From: Clavelina lepadiformis
Taxonomy: Eukaryota; Chordata; Ascidiacea; Aplousobranchia; Clavelinidae
Reading direction: 5' to 3'
NCBI RefSeq assembly: GCF_947623445.1
Contig: NC_135241.1
Coordinates: forward strand, 4,528,501-4,592,500
Length of the DNA: 64,000 nucleotides
Part shown: piece after piece, positions 47,866 to 59,954 of the stretch
Position numbering within the stretch: position 1 is the first letter of the stretch
Layout of the letters: each line of letters opens with the position of its first letter
Notes under the pieces: generated by a model
Databases searched by the model: none
Seen by the model: the letters and a program-made list of their open reading frames with translations, nothing else
Told to the model about the DNA's origin: nothing
Made by a program: the position numbers and the translations under genes

Positions 47866-50498
47866 TTATGTTGATTCAAGCCCAGTTTATGACGTCACAA
47901 TGGAGGGACAGGTTTTGGTACTACACCGGCTGCCAAATTTTTTCTGGATATTGTGACGTAAATGTTTGGCATTGCTCAGCGTAAGTTTTCCGTTTTAAAC
48001 CTTGTATATTGCCCTCGGATTCAGGAAAAGCTCATAAGGTTAGAAACTTAACTTACAAAAAAAAAATTAAACGTACAAACTTACTGGGAACACAATTAAG
48101 GCTTTTGATCGGATAACTTGCGTTGAATCATGCGACATTTTTACGTCACAATGCCTGGAACAAATTTGGCACGACACCGAGTCTAGTATGGAAGAGCACA
48201 TCCATAGCGCATCAAGTGCACAGTTAAAGTTATCCAATTATAACGTCATACCCACTCATAGCAACATCATCGCATTGTAGGGCCATGAAAGAAAAGACGT
48301 CACAAAACAACTATCCTACGTCATCAACGTCCGGGGAAAATCCCCATCAAAAGTTGAAAAAAGCGTTTTTCAAGCCTCTAATAAACTACTTCTAATAACT
48401 ACTTTAACAAATATAAACCCACAATTTTATAAGGTGGATATGACGTCAAGACCTTAATATTCAACCTGCCAAAAAATGTACCCTCAAATAGGCCTACCAT
48501 ATTTACGTCGCCTAATAAAAAAACAATTTCGCCAGCAAGAACAATGCAAATAAAGTTTTAAGTTCAAGGAATTTATCACATGTTTGTGGATAACAATACG
48601 CATATGCACGAATAATGCATTCAGCTTCAAAACCATTACGTCCTTTTCTGAAACAAGGATACTTCTGTCGCAGTTCATCAGAAAACACAGTATTCTTGTT
48701 TGGCATTATTGCTTAGGTTTATTTAGCTTTTACGGTTGTCTAAATTAAAATAATGATAAGAAAAATGATTAGACCTTATGCTGTTGTCAAAAAGTCATCT
48801 GACTTGACTTAGGCCTCATGTCGAAAAGTCACATAAACAATAATTGTGTTGAAAATGTAAGCAAGAAAACGCATAATGCAAAAAAGAGGACATTTGGACA
48901 GTTTTTAGTGTTCTCGGAGGGCAATTCATTTTTCTTTAGAAAAGAAGACAAATCCTCCTAAAAAAGGACATATGTTAGCCCTACACCCTATCCTTAATAC
49001 CTTTAAAATGGGACTTAAATATAACCGGTTCTTGGGCTAAGAAAATCGTCGAAAAAATTCCAATTTTGGGCTTTTAGCAAACCCCATGGTTAAAAATACA
49101 TTTCAAACAATAACGTTCGTTCAGAGTGGTGTATATCCTATCTCAATCAAAACTCAACGAACGAAAATCAAAACATACAGGAATAGAGAAGAAAATCCCC
49201 ACCTCTCCGTTGTTGTCCGATGGAAATTGCTGCACCACGTCCTAAACTTAGGACAAGTTTCGCACTCGGTAGGTGACGCTGTGTTAGGTGTTTGACAAAA
49301 TAATAGTCATCCACGGCGAGATAAATTCTTCCCAATTCCAACTAAGGCTTGTTTCCAACTGTCAAGCTTGTTTCCAACGGTCAAGTATCAGAGGAGTTGT
49401 GTAACGAAACGCGGGGTATGGTCAGTTGTGCACTTCCATACTAGGTAGGCTACGGAATCCATGCATTTTAAACAGCGATGGAACTGATCGAATACGTACC
49501 GAATAACTATCCGGTTCGCTCCTTTAGTGTTCTTTATGAAAAAGTTCGTTTGTGGTTTTGATTTGCAGCAAATTCGCCCTCGCGCTGCTTACATTTGTCA
49601 ATGCTTCAACGCCTGGCTGATGCATTTGTAAATTAACAACAACGCCATTGCGAGTAGGTTAAAGAACTAATCTGATATCTTTAAACATGCCACTGGGTCC
49701 GGGTCAAGACAACATGTACGCAAAATGATTACAATTTATATGAATAAAAATGGCTTTCAAACCGCGTAAATCAATTTGGGACAATTTGTATTACTGTGCA
49801 GCTGTGCTGAATTAGAATCGGCCTGCTAACGTTTGTGAACTCGCTGAACTTTGGAAGATTATTGACTCAGTTTAATTTGCTTATAGTGGTTCGTCTGTGT
49901 CTAGCTTGAGCGAGATCGATTGGTTGTAGCCAGACGGTTGAAAACTTGCAACCAATTTTAAATGGTTTAGCTGTAGATAGCGTAGATTGGATTTCTTCAC
50001 GAACATTGTTTATTTGCTGACATTCGAGGACCGTCATGGAATTTTAACGTTGTGGTCATCAAGCTAGTGTCAATGTCAACTTTTGTCCCTTGCAGCTTAT
50101 TACAAAAACTGCACTTTCGAACATCAACTATTCCTACTCATTCCTTTCCTGATATCTTTCAAAAGTTTAAATTGCTTTTTAATTAGATTAGAGGTGTTTG
50201 TTATAAGTGGAATGTTGTATTTTTCCACTTATTGTGCAATGTCACGTTTTCGGTATGCTGTCAACATCCTTACACAGACAGTTCAGTCGGCGGCATTTTT
50301 TGGCCATATCACTGTGACTAATTGCGTGGCAGGTCATATAGCTATGACGGCAATTTCATTTTAGTATGTTCCGAGTATAACTTGATGAAGAAGGCAATAG
50401 TATTTTTGGTAACTTATAAGTAAGCTGCTGTTAGAAACCTGTACGACTGGGTTGGTTTACATTTTGTACATCAGGAACTTTATCGACCAAGGAAAGTT
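47866..50498. other. Intergenic with repeat fragments
   Basis: About 2.6 kb. Includes two inverted copies of the short dispersed repeat (about 47893-47925 and 48146-48180). Minus frame 48706-48484 (DELRQKYPCFRKGRNGFEAEC) faintly resembles the start of BED/hAT-type proteins, but is too short to call. The right end should hold the promoter of the adhesion GPCR gene. Confidence 0.4.
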
Positions 50499-53400
50499 AT
50501 GAAGTTAACTAAACAGCTAAGACAAAATTTGTTTTTTCTACTCGTCTCTTTACAACTTTATCTTGTTAATTCAGGCAAGTTAAAGCTTACTTTTGGGCTT
50601 GAATTGGATCGCAGCTTCATGTTAGTCAAAAAATGTTCTGTAACATAAATTCGTTAATTAGGCCTAATCATACAAATTAGCTTGCAATGCAAAATTACAG
50701 AACATCAAAACTAACTCTCAAAAAATAAAACAATTTAACAAAGGAACTACCAATGTGAACTACCTATTTGTTACAGATACACAAGTTGTGCTGGAAGATG
50801 GAACAGAGCTGATATTCTATTCGACACCAGGACCCAAAACCTTTCATAGAGCTCAAATTTTTTGCCAGAAAGAAGGCAGTGATTTGATGAGTGTAAACAG
50901 AGGCACAGTAATTAACGTATCCAATGATCGCTTCCTAAGAGACATGAATACCGACCACTGGGTCGGTGGTTATCGTCCTTCAATGGGAATATGGGGGTGG
51001 CAAGACGGAAGTCCGCTCAATCAAATAGACCTGAGTTTTTGGGAACGGGGATATCCGTCGATGAACTTATCAGAAGATGCCGCCATCCTTCAACGTAAAA
51101 TTGGACTTGTTACAACTTGGACTGACAGTTCAACGGATGTTGAAGCGAAATTTATCTGTGAAAAAAGTAGGTCGTTGACAAATTTCTTTAAACCCAGTGG
51201 TAAGCCTAAAATACGCGTGAAACTAAACTGTGAATTTTCTAAGTGCTTTGTTTTAAATCAGTGGCTCTTTATGACTGTTATTCTCCAATTTCTAGACAAT
51301 CCCACGTTTTTCAATGGCACTGGACTTTACAAAAGTACTGAGAGTCAATGCAAAACCACAAGACGTGGACCAACAAAATGTAAATGTCAACCTTACTACG
51401 AAACAAAAGACGGATTCACTTGTCAAGGTAATATTCATTCTCTTATTATAACAAACATGCATTTATAAACCCAGCATGCTTTAGGAATAGCAAACTGGTA
51501 CACTGTAGGTATATCAAACGTAAACGTTCTGGTATTATTTTTTTCCAGATATAGACGAATGCGCGGAATCGGAAGCAAACGATTGTCTTCCGGACGAAAT
51601 ATGTCGGAACCGAAATCAATCTTATTATTGTGACTGCCCTGGTGACATCGAAAACTGCATTGGTAAAATGGATAGGTTATAAATGCTGACTGGATAATAA
51701 TGGAATTTGTTTTCGCCACCAAGTTTCAGATATCAACATAGAGGTACTCCTTGGAACCATCATGTTGCTTCGATATTCACTCATGTACAACCATTGTCCA
51801 CTTTAAGCGGTCATGTACAAGTTTTTGTGCCTCGCAAATGACAGTCCTGTTCATTTTTGTATGTTATCTGACCATTTTTTCTTTTGCCTGGCTCATCTTC
51901 TTTTTCCCTTTACTGTACCTTGTACAGAACAACTCTGGCAGAGATAAAGTATATTTGTGACATACGACGAATAGTTCTTTTTTTGTTAAAGATTGTACAC
52001 TACCTTGTTATTTGTGCACAGTTCACCAATTGACGCTAAACGGAGTGAAATATCAGTTCTACAACAAAGCTGTGAATCAGACAGATGCCGAAGAATTATG
52101 TCAAAGCCAAGATTCAAGACTTGTCAAAATTACGAGCAAATCTACTCATGAGGCAATCCACAGAGCAATGCAAAGTTTCACTCGTTTCTATGATCAGTCC
52201 CGTGTGGTAAAGACGGGATATTGGATCAATGGCTTCAAGCAGAATAGAAGTGACAACTGGCGTTGGACAGATGGCACCTTGATTACTATTTTCAATGATT
52301 CGGTTTCGTACCCTCAATTTGGCAGTCAGCCTGTACGTGAATCAAAGCATAAAAATGACGTTGGACTTACCATTGTAAGAAGCAATAAAACTAAAAGATC
52401 TGGAGGTTTTGCGGAAATCAGACGTCACAATTTAGTAAAGTTTATTTGCGAGAAAGGTTGGTTAATTGCTTCCCAAAACAGAATTCATTTTTCCACTTGT
52501 TGTCTGCATGCAAACTAAAGCATTTTTGCAGAGTATTTCTCAAGTGCCAGTTGATTATTATTGATTCTCATAGATATCGACGAATGCACCAACGGCAGCG
52601 CATTGTGTTCGTTTCATGCGACTTGCGCAAACACCCATGGAAGTTACCTCTGCGCATGCAAGCCTGGTTACCATGGCGACGGATTCACATGCAAACGTAT
52701 ACAACGTTTGTACAAAGGAAATGATGTTTACCATGAGATATTACTTTCAATTTTGACTCCGTTTCTTTTCCAGAGAATCTCTGTGAAAACGCAACACTGG
52801 TGGGATTTAACTTCGTGGCAACAGCGGTTAATGAAACAGCTTATTCTGAGGAGAAATGCACAAATGGTAATCTTAAATGGAATTTCTGTTTTTGCGTAAA
52901 GCAAGTATCTTGCCTAATGTCATAATTCGACTAGAAAACTATATATAGTCAAGAGCCCTAGCAATGGTATTTCTCCAAATGATATTTTGATCCAACAACG
53001 TCACAATCATAGCAAGAGCCCACCTTTTTTAATAGCACATTTTCCAGTTTTGAACTGTTTTGTAGTAAACAAATGTTACATTTTTCAGGAAGTGCTAAAG
53101 CAAGCGTACTTTGTAAAAATCATCGACGAAACAGTTCAGGATCAGTTTCTTGGCCTGCTGAGTTTGATGAAACTTCTTTATTCAACAACACCTGCGACCG
53201 CAATCTCCAAAATATACAAGTATTTTAGAATTAATCAAGTTCATGTTTTGGCTTTAGGATGCTGACGCTGTTAATGTACTTGCAAAGAAATGTAATGATT
53301 GTTGTTGACCAATTAAACTCAACTTATTGGTTAATAAGGTTAATTCAATTTGTCCAGAATTCATCGAAAAATGCAACCCAGTCTGATATTGATTCAAAAG

Positions 53401-56400
53401 TCTTCGAACTGAAGATGACTTTGATGGAACGGGAAAACATTACTAGCACAGAATTTCTTCATGTCAGAGACGTTTTATATTCTGCGAAGAAAGATGTAAT
53501 GGATAAGTCTGGACATGTAAATAATTAAGTGATGCTTGTAGCTTATAACAGATTTTTAAGAATTATATGTTTATTGAGACTGATTATAGTAACGGGCTTC
53601 TGTAGTTAAAACGTTTTCCAATGAATGCTATAATCCTTGTCTCACACAGCAATCATTCGTCGCTGAGTATAGTTACTCCTCACATTGTTCGAGATATAAT
53701 TTATTCTTGTCTGTAAGGTCACCAAAAGTACTTTGCTTGATGTTGCCTTCATCGTTTCCAACGTAAGCAACTTGCTCAACGAAAAACAAAGTGAATCTCT
53801 CGAAAGCGAAAGAAAAGCAAAACAAGACATGGCGCAAGTGCTCATCGATCTGGCAAGGAAAGTCGTGATCAATAACGGAAGTTATACAGCGCAGACCGAG
53901 AATGTTGTTGTGGAGGTAGACGTTGTTGTGTGGAGCTAAGTTTTAGTTAATGACTCACTCAAAATGCGCTTAAAAACGTCTGAAAATAGATTACTCATAA
54001 GCACTTTTAGGGTATACATGTACGGTATGGTTTTCTTCATGCAAAGATTGAAGACCAAAATTTAAAAGAAGCTGAACGATCGGGCATCAGTAAAACATTC
54101 AACAACGTCACCAATTCACCGAATTTCCAAATTTCGATTCCTCCTGAAGCTGTAACAAAGTCCCAGACGTCGCCGAATCAATCGACAATAAGAAGCGTGT
54201 TTGTGCTTTTTAAGGAAGACGAGTTTTTTCCTTCAAACGAGTGGAATACATCGTGGGTACGTTTTTATTTTGTCACGTTGCTGGAGAGCAACAATATAGA
54301 TTAAACGCTTTTCTGTGAGTGATGCAGTTGTATTAGTACCTATTCTGAAGCTTGTTGGCATTTCTACTGCCTCATTAATAATAATCTTTGGCAAACAGGT
54401 TGTCTCGGTTGAACTTGGAGACGGGAAATCAGTAACCAATCTCCAAACTCCTCTTCGCATTAAACCATTTGAAAAATCAAAGAGCACTCTGTGTACGACT
54501 GAAGAAGAAGATTATGAAAAAGTGAGTTTTGTCATTGGCTATTTTTTACATTTACATTAAATCGTATTTTTTATTTTAGTGCTTGCAGAGAAAAACAGCA
54601 TGCGGATTTTATGACCGGTCACTTTTTGAATGGTCAAGACGCGGCTGTAGATTAAAGCTGGAAGATGAATGGCCATTGTGTGAATGTAACCATCTCACCA
54701 GTTTCGCCATTTTGGTGGTAAGTACGTATGTTACCTTGCAAAACAGTGATTCCAAGCAACTTTTATAACTAAAATATTTTTACAATTATTAGTCGATAGG
54801 TGATCTGCCAACACAAGCAGCTCTTTCTATATTTAGTAAAGTTGGATGCGCCATAACACTTGTCGCATTGTTCATTACTACACTCCTGCATTTGTTGCAT
54901 AGGTAAGACACAAGCTATGCGACTTAGATTTAGTAACAAAGCCACAATTTAGAAGTAGATTTTGATTTAAATTTTGCGATTGCAGAATAATCACAGGTCA
55001 AAAAAGGACGCAGTTTCAAAGTTTCAATTCTTTTAAAACTAACAATACACGCAGTTTCAGAAACATTTTCCGAGTTTACAAACTTTCAAATCACATATTT
55101 TTTGTTCAACCAGGCAAGTTCGTAAACGAACACCAACAAAAATTCAGCTCAATATTTACATTAACTTGATGATAGCCTACATCTTTTTCTTGGCGGGAAT
55201 CGATCAAACGGGACAGCAAGATGTATGCCTGGCTATGGCCATCTTGCTTCACTATTTCTTCCTTACAAGCTGGTTTTGGATGGCAGTCTACGCACAAAGG
55301 TTATATGTCACCATTGCCAAGGTACAACAATTAAGCAGGCTATGACTTTAAAAGAACATTATTTTCAAAAGCAAGAAAGTGTGGGCAGAGCTCTAGATTT
55401 TCCAGTTTTGTGATGTGTATTTAAAACTCGTTTTTACTTTTTTTTTATAATCAGCTGCATTTCAAAGCACCATCTGGCGTCATAAAATCAGCTATACCTA
55501 CATTTTTTACCATTTCAGGCCTCATTTATTCAAGAAAAAGGAAATTTTATCAAGGGTTATGTATTTGCGTATGGTGTTCCTGCTCTTATTGTAGCACTCA
55601 ACGCTGGTATTACGTTGGGGTATTTAGACAATCAAGGTATGTCAAAGATGACGTAAATCAAATATTGGTAGAAATTAGCAGGCTTGTCCATGGGACATTT
55701 TTTTCTGTCCCATCCCATCCTATCCCATAGCAATTCATGCCTGTCCCATCCCATCCCATCCCATCCCATGGGATTCCCATCAAAATACAATTCAATAAAT
55801 GTTATTAAATTTTTGGAAATTTAAGTCTAATGTCTATTAGAATTGACTACATGTACAAAGAGAGATACAAAACGACAAAATTTATTGACTTTGTTAACTT
55901 TAAAGTTCAGAAAAGTTGTCTATCTATGACAATTTATTATCATTGGTACTCATATTCCGAGTCACTGTGTCACATGGGAATTGCAATTCGTGCTGATCCA
56001 TCCCATCCCATCCCATGGGACATTTCCCATGGGATTCCCGTGGGAATCCCATTCCCATGGACAAGCCTGGAAATTAGTGATTGGCTTACTACTAAGTTGT
56101 TCATCCCTGCAGGTATTTCGAACAAAACTGATGATTGTGAAAAGGTCTCTCATTATCTTTCAAACGATCATTGCTGGATCCATCAACATTCTCTTTACTT
56201 TGGATTTCTGATATTTATTTGCCTGATTTTTGTCGGCAACCTGGTGGTGATTATATTAACAATGAAGACAATTTACGACCGGAGAAAGGCAAGGATAAAG
56301 GACCTGTATAGCATATAGCACTTGAGTTATTCCTCAAGCGGATACAACTGTATCTTTCACAAATTTTAATTGATGCATTTCATGCAAAAAAGGAAAAAAA

Positions 56401-56911
56401 GACTTTCGCTATTGACAATTTTACTGAAATGTTTATGTTTCTTGATCAGTTTATATTTTTAAGTTAATTTACATACCAGATCTAATTTCAGATTCGCCGT
56501 ATTCCCGAACAAAGTCTCACCAAACGTGAGGTTGAAATGTTTTTGACAATGACTTTTCAGCTTGGACTTACGTGGGCAATTGGATTTTTTCTGCTCATTT
56601 CATCCGACACCACTTATGTTCTGGTTCTTAACTGGATTTTTACCTTGCTTAATGCTTTCCAGGTAGCTATACTCACAGTGAACTACAACTGTAAGTATAC
56701 ATTTGCTTAACCTATATTTATTAGTTCTTTGGGTTTCTAGGGTATTTTCATATTTTACTTTGCCTGTGTTCGAAGACAAGAAATATTTAAGCTCTGGTCT
56801 GACCCAATCAGAAATAGATGCTGTGCCTCTAAAGAAGATATGGCGAATTCTTCCAAAGGTCAACAGTTTGCTACTAAGACCTCTATATCAAAGCACAACC
56901 AAGTTGAATAG
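50499..56911 (+). CDS. Adhesion G-protein-coupled receptor with C-type lectin and EGF domains
   Basis: Exons: 50499-50574, 50777-51199, 51296-51427, 51549-51662, 52022-52456, 52574-52696, 52774-52866, 53089-53219, 53358-53516, 53718-53915, 54011-54256, 54399-54521, 54580-54717, 54793-54902, 55114-55321, 55519-55636, 56113-56288, 56492-56662 and 56741-56911; about 1114 residues in continuous frame. Order: signal peptide, CTLD 1 (WVGGYRPSMGIWGWQDG..FICEK), EGF, Ca-binding EGF (DIDECAESEAN), CTLD 2 (YWINGFKQN..WRWTDG..FICEK), Ca-binding EGF (DIDECTNGSALCS), GAIN-like region, GPS motif (GCRLKLEDEWPLCECNHLTS; predicted autocleavage at HL|T), seven TM helices, short tail ending KHNQVE. The extracellular part probably binds glycans or proteins at the cell surface. 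An extra tiny exon between 53219 and 53358 is possible. Two donors are GC rather than GT (50575, 56289). A MITE sits in the intron after 55636. Confidence 0.92.
55679..56069. mobile_element. hAT-like MITE with CCCAT repeats in GPCR intron
   Basis: A 391-bp element with 16-bp perfect inverted ends CAGGCTTGTCCATGGG and CCCATGGACAAGCCTG inside a perfect 8-bp duplication GAAATTAG (55671-55678 and 56070-56077). Sub-terminal arrays of CCCAT/ATGGG occur at both ends. It lies wholly within an intron, so coding is unaffected. Perfect ends imply a recent insertion. Confidence 0.9.
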
Positions 56912-58380
56912 CCTTAGATGAACAGAATGCTGTCGGATATAATTGTTGCGTGGGCTTCAGGTGTCATTTAACAATGAACAATTATCCTCAAAACGAAAAT
57001 ACTGAGCCTATTATATTTGCTATAAGGAATCAATTTGTTGTGTACATTTGACGTTTTTTTATCATGCTAAATCCTAGTATTATTTTTTCAATATTGCCAT
57101 TGCGTTTGTAGCACTCATTACCATAGTTTTTCAACCTGACTACAACTTGTGGTAGAGTTTTACCTTGAACAATTCATTTAAGAAGTAATTCTCATGTGAA
57201 AGTGCATAACAAAGATGTCACATTGCGACAAAATCTCAACATCATTTCCATATACTTTTTATCGTTGTCGTAGCTAAAGTTTTGTACATTTTAGCCTACT
57301 AGAATTATAAATGAAATAAACCATTTCTCCTATACACGCAATAGCGCAGACGGTCAATGAAATATCTCGAAATATATATATATCTTTTAAGTGGGAAACC
57401 GTTATTCCATATAGTATTGATGTGTTGAAAAATGTTTCTTTAAACAATTCAACTTTATTGACGCTTATCACTTGTCTTCGAAGTCAACTGCGTAAGCCTA
57501 CATGACAGAGTTATAAAGATTCGAGTAGCCCTATATAATAATTCAGTTGGTTTCAGACAAAAATTGCACGAAAAACCTACTTGACTCGAGTCAATTCTTC
57601 TTGATTAATCTTCCAGACATATCTGTTCACAAAAACATCTTACTGCATAAACCTAAAGAACTTAAAAGTGAAGTAAAATAAAGTAATTTATTTGCAAAGC
57701 GTAAATACTATTTGAGGAAAATTTTGTTCAATTTACTGGCAGCATTCCAAGTCGACCAAAGGATGCTTTAGTTTTTTGTTTGTTTTGATTTGCTTATAAA
57801 TATTAAATTACATGGCTTGGGTTTTATTTACGGAATAACTCGAACTACTTTTTCCAAAACTATCCACTTGCCCTTCAAAGGTACAGGAACTTTGCTTGTG
57901 GCTCGGGTTTAAAAGGTTTGTTGCATCTTACTATGTCTGCTAAACTACTATTATGCTGTTTGTAATTTTGATACACTGCTTATATTCACATTTTTCATTT
58001 ATTGTTTTTATTATCATTGGATTTACTCGTGTAGCATTCAACTACGTGTATATAGCACATTTATGAATACACGCAGTACGTGATGAAAAATTCACTGTTC
58101 GAAGACTGGCGGTACATTCAACGACTTGAAATGAATTGCGAATTATTTAACGTTATTTCCGTATAGCTGGATCGATAAAATTACAATTCTTTCGCTTAAT
58201 AGATGATAACTTTATAAAAGTCCTAGCTATAACGTAAACCAATAAGGTGGTAATGTTTTCACTAACAAAGAGAAATGCCGATCCTACAGTTTGAAGTAGA
58301 AGTATCAATGTAAAGTTACATATTCGCTTGTTCCAAAATCAGGGACGTTCTGGACAAAGTTGAGTTTGTATCCTATAGAC
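56912..58380. other. 3' flank of the GPCR gene
   Basis: AT-rich, about 1.5 kb, with a short TA run near 57370. No gene, RNA or bounded repeat is supported. Confidence 0.5.
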
Positions 58381-58878
58381 CAGAGGTGACGAACCTGCGG
58401 CCCGCGGGCCGCATGCGGCCCGCCAAACAATTTTGTGCGGCCCACCAAACGATTTGACAAACGCCCATACATGCAAGGCATATAGGACTTATAGGAAAAG
58501 GGTTGCCATACCGTCCGGAAAATTCCGGACATGTCCGGAATTTAGGGTTAAATTTTGCGTCCGGGAGACCAGCAGTCTTGAACGAAGCGTCCGGTGAGAC
58601 CAGCAGTCTTGAACTTTCTTTCACCTGTTTCTAATCTTTGCGCAATGCGATATCAAAAGCTGATAGCACAATTGAGTCGCAGCAGTATGTCTTCAATAGA
58701 TTGCCGCACTCAATCGATGTATTTTTTGCGGCCGCGGGAGCAGCTAAAAATCTGCCAAATGAAGCGGTTGTGCTTGAATGCTAATTATTATGCAAAATGT
58801 TAAAAAAATTGTGCGGCCCGCTTGCTCAGCCGTAACTGACAAAGTGGCCCGCGTCATCGAATAGGTTCATCACCCCTG
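58381..58878. mobile_element. hAT-like MITE (GCGGCCCGC type)
   Basis: A 498-bp element with ends CAGAGGTGACGAACCTGCGG and GGTTCATCACCCCTG in a perfect 8-bp duplication CTATAGAC (58373-58380 and 58879-58886). GTGCGGCCCGC blocks lie near both ends. The middle holds a TCCGGAAAATTCCGGA segment and a partial tandem duplication of AGACCAGCAGTCTTGAAC, probably a second nested repeat. Confidence 0.85.
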
Positions 58879-59455
58879 CTATAGACGTATAGAGTATCGT
58901 GACGCGACACTTAATCGAAAGACAGTTTATCGAACGACACTTTATCGAACGACACTTTATCGAACGACACTTTATCGAACGACACTTTATCGAACGACAG
59001 CTGATCGAACGACACTTTATCGAACCTACAGTTGATCAAACCGACAGTTGATCGAATCGACTGTTGCTTCTCCCGCACACAGTCATAGCAAAACGTGGCG
59101 TACAGTTGCATTGTTTGCTGTAGAAAATTGAAATTTGGTGACTTTTCATAAAAAATGTTCAGCTATCTGTCCATGTTTGTTTGATAAAGTTGGATTTTGT
59201 AATTTTTGAGATATTGTGATATTTATATAATTTTGCTCTCTGTCCGCATTGAAGCGTATTACTCATGTTCGCACCAATAACTTGACTAACTATTCTCTTT
59301 CGTTCTCTTCTCGCGGTCAGCTGGTTTTCCGCACAGTGGGGGCGCGGCGTAACAATACCACAATTTTTTCAAACAGTGCTAACACTGCAGTTTGAAACTC
59401 AATAAGAAACGGCGGGCCGTATTCTTGTGATAACTTATTAATATGTTTCGGGCCG

Positions 59456-59496
59456 GACGATTTCGCATGGCGGGCCGGCCGCCATGCGAAATCGTC
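59456..59496. repeat. Perfect 18-bp-arm palindrome
   Basis: GACGATTTCGCATGGCGG and its exact reverse complement are separated by 5 bases (GCCGG). It could form a strong hairpin and lies inside the foldback element. It may be the remnant of another inserted element's ends. Confidence 0.85.
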
Positions 59497-59610
59497 AACT
59501 TTATGATACAAATATAAAATTTAGATATAAAATATAAATCGTCAACTTTATGATATAAATATAAAATATAGATATAAAATATATATCGTCAACTTTATGA
59601 TATATACATC
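59491..59610. repeat. 47-bp tandem repeat
   Basis: ATCGTCAACTTTATGATA starts at 59491, 59538 and 59585, giving about 2.5 copies of a 47-bp AT-rich unit inside the foldback element. Confidence 0.85.
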
Positions 59611-59954
59611 ACAATTCATTAATGCACACCATTACAAAGACCGCACATCACAATGGCTTATTGTCTCAATGTTTGAGAAACACGCAATTAAGATCCGAGG
59701 CTTAAAATGACACCGAGGCTTAAGATGTTACACCTATAATATAATTCATCAGTGTGATATCATAAATCTTGCTTGAAGCTATTGTCAAAGTTTGTCGTTC
59801 GATCAACTGTCGGTTCGATTAATTGTCGTTCGATCAACTGTCGGTTCGATTAACTGTGGTTCGATAAACTGTCGTTCGATAATTATCTGTCGGTTCGATT
59901 AATTGTCGTTGGATAAAGTGTCGTTCGATAAAGTGTCGTAGTACCATAGAGTAT

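Larger units (their letters stand above)
58898..59945. mobile_element. Foldback/MULE-like element with long tandem-repeat inverted ends
   Basis: The left 165 bp and right 160 bp are inverted copies of a 15-bp unit (CGAACGACACTTTAT and variants) repeated in tandem. The flanks repeat ATAGAGTAT (58889-58897 and 59946-59954), a 9-bp target duplication as in Mutator-like elements. The interior has a palindrome and a 47-bp tandem repeat and no recognisable transposase. It sits 3 bp beyond the target duplication of the previous MITE. Confidence 0.75.

Noticed and set aside
48484-48706. Minus frame DELRQKYPCFRKGRNGFEAEC, faintly like a BED or hAT N-terminus
   Set aside because: Too short, missing the metal ligands of a BED finger and without terminal repeats nearby.
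58911-59060. CRISPR-like regular repeats
   Set aside because: Units are 15 bp with no unique spacers, mirrored in inverted orientation at 59795-59940, in an animal genome; they are transposon ends.
58911-59111. 66-codon minus frame of repeated DKVSF units
   Set aside because: It is just translation of the 15-bp tandem array in the foldback terminus.
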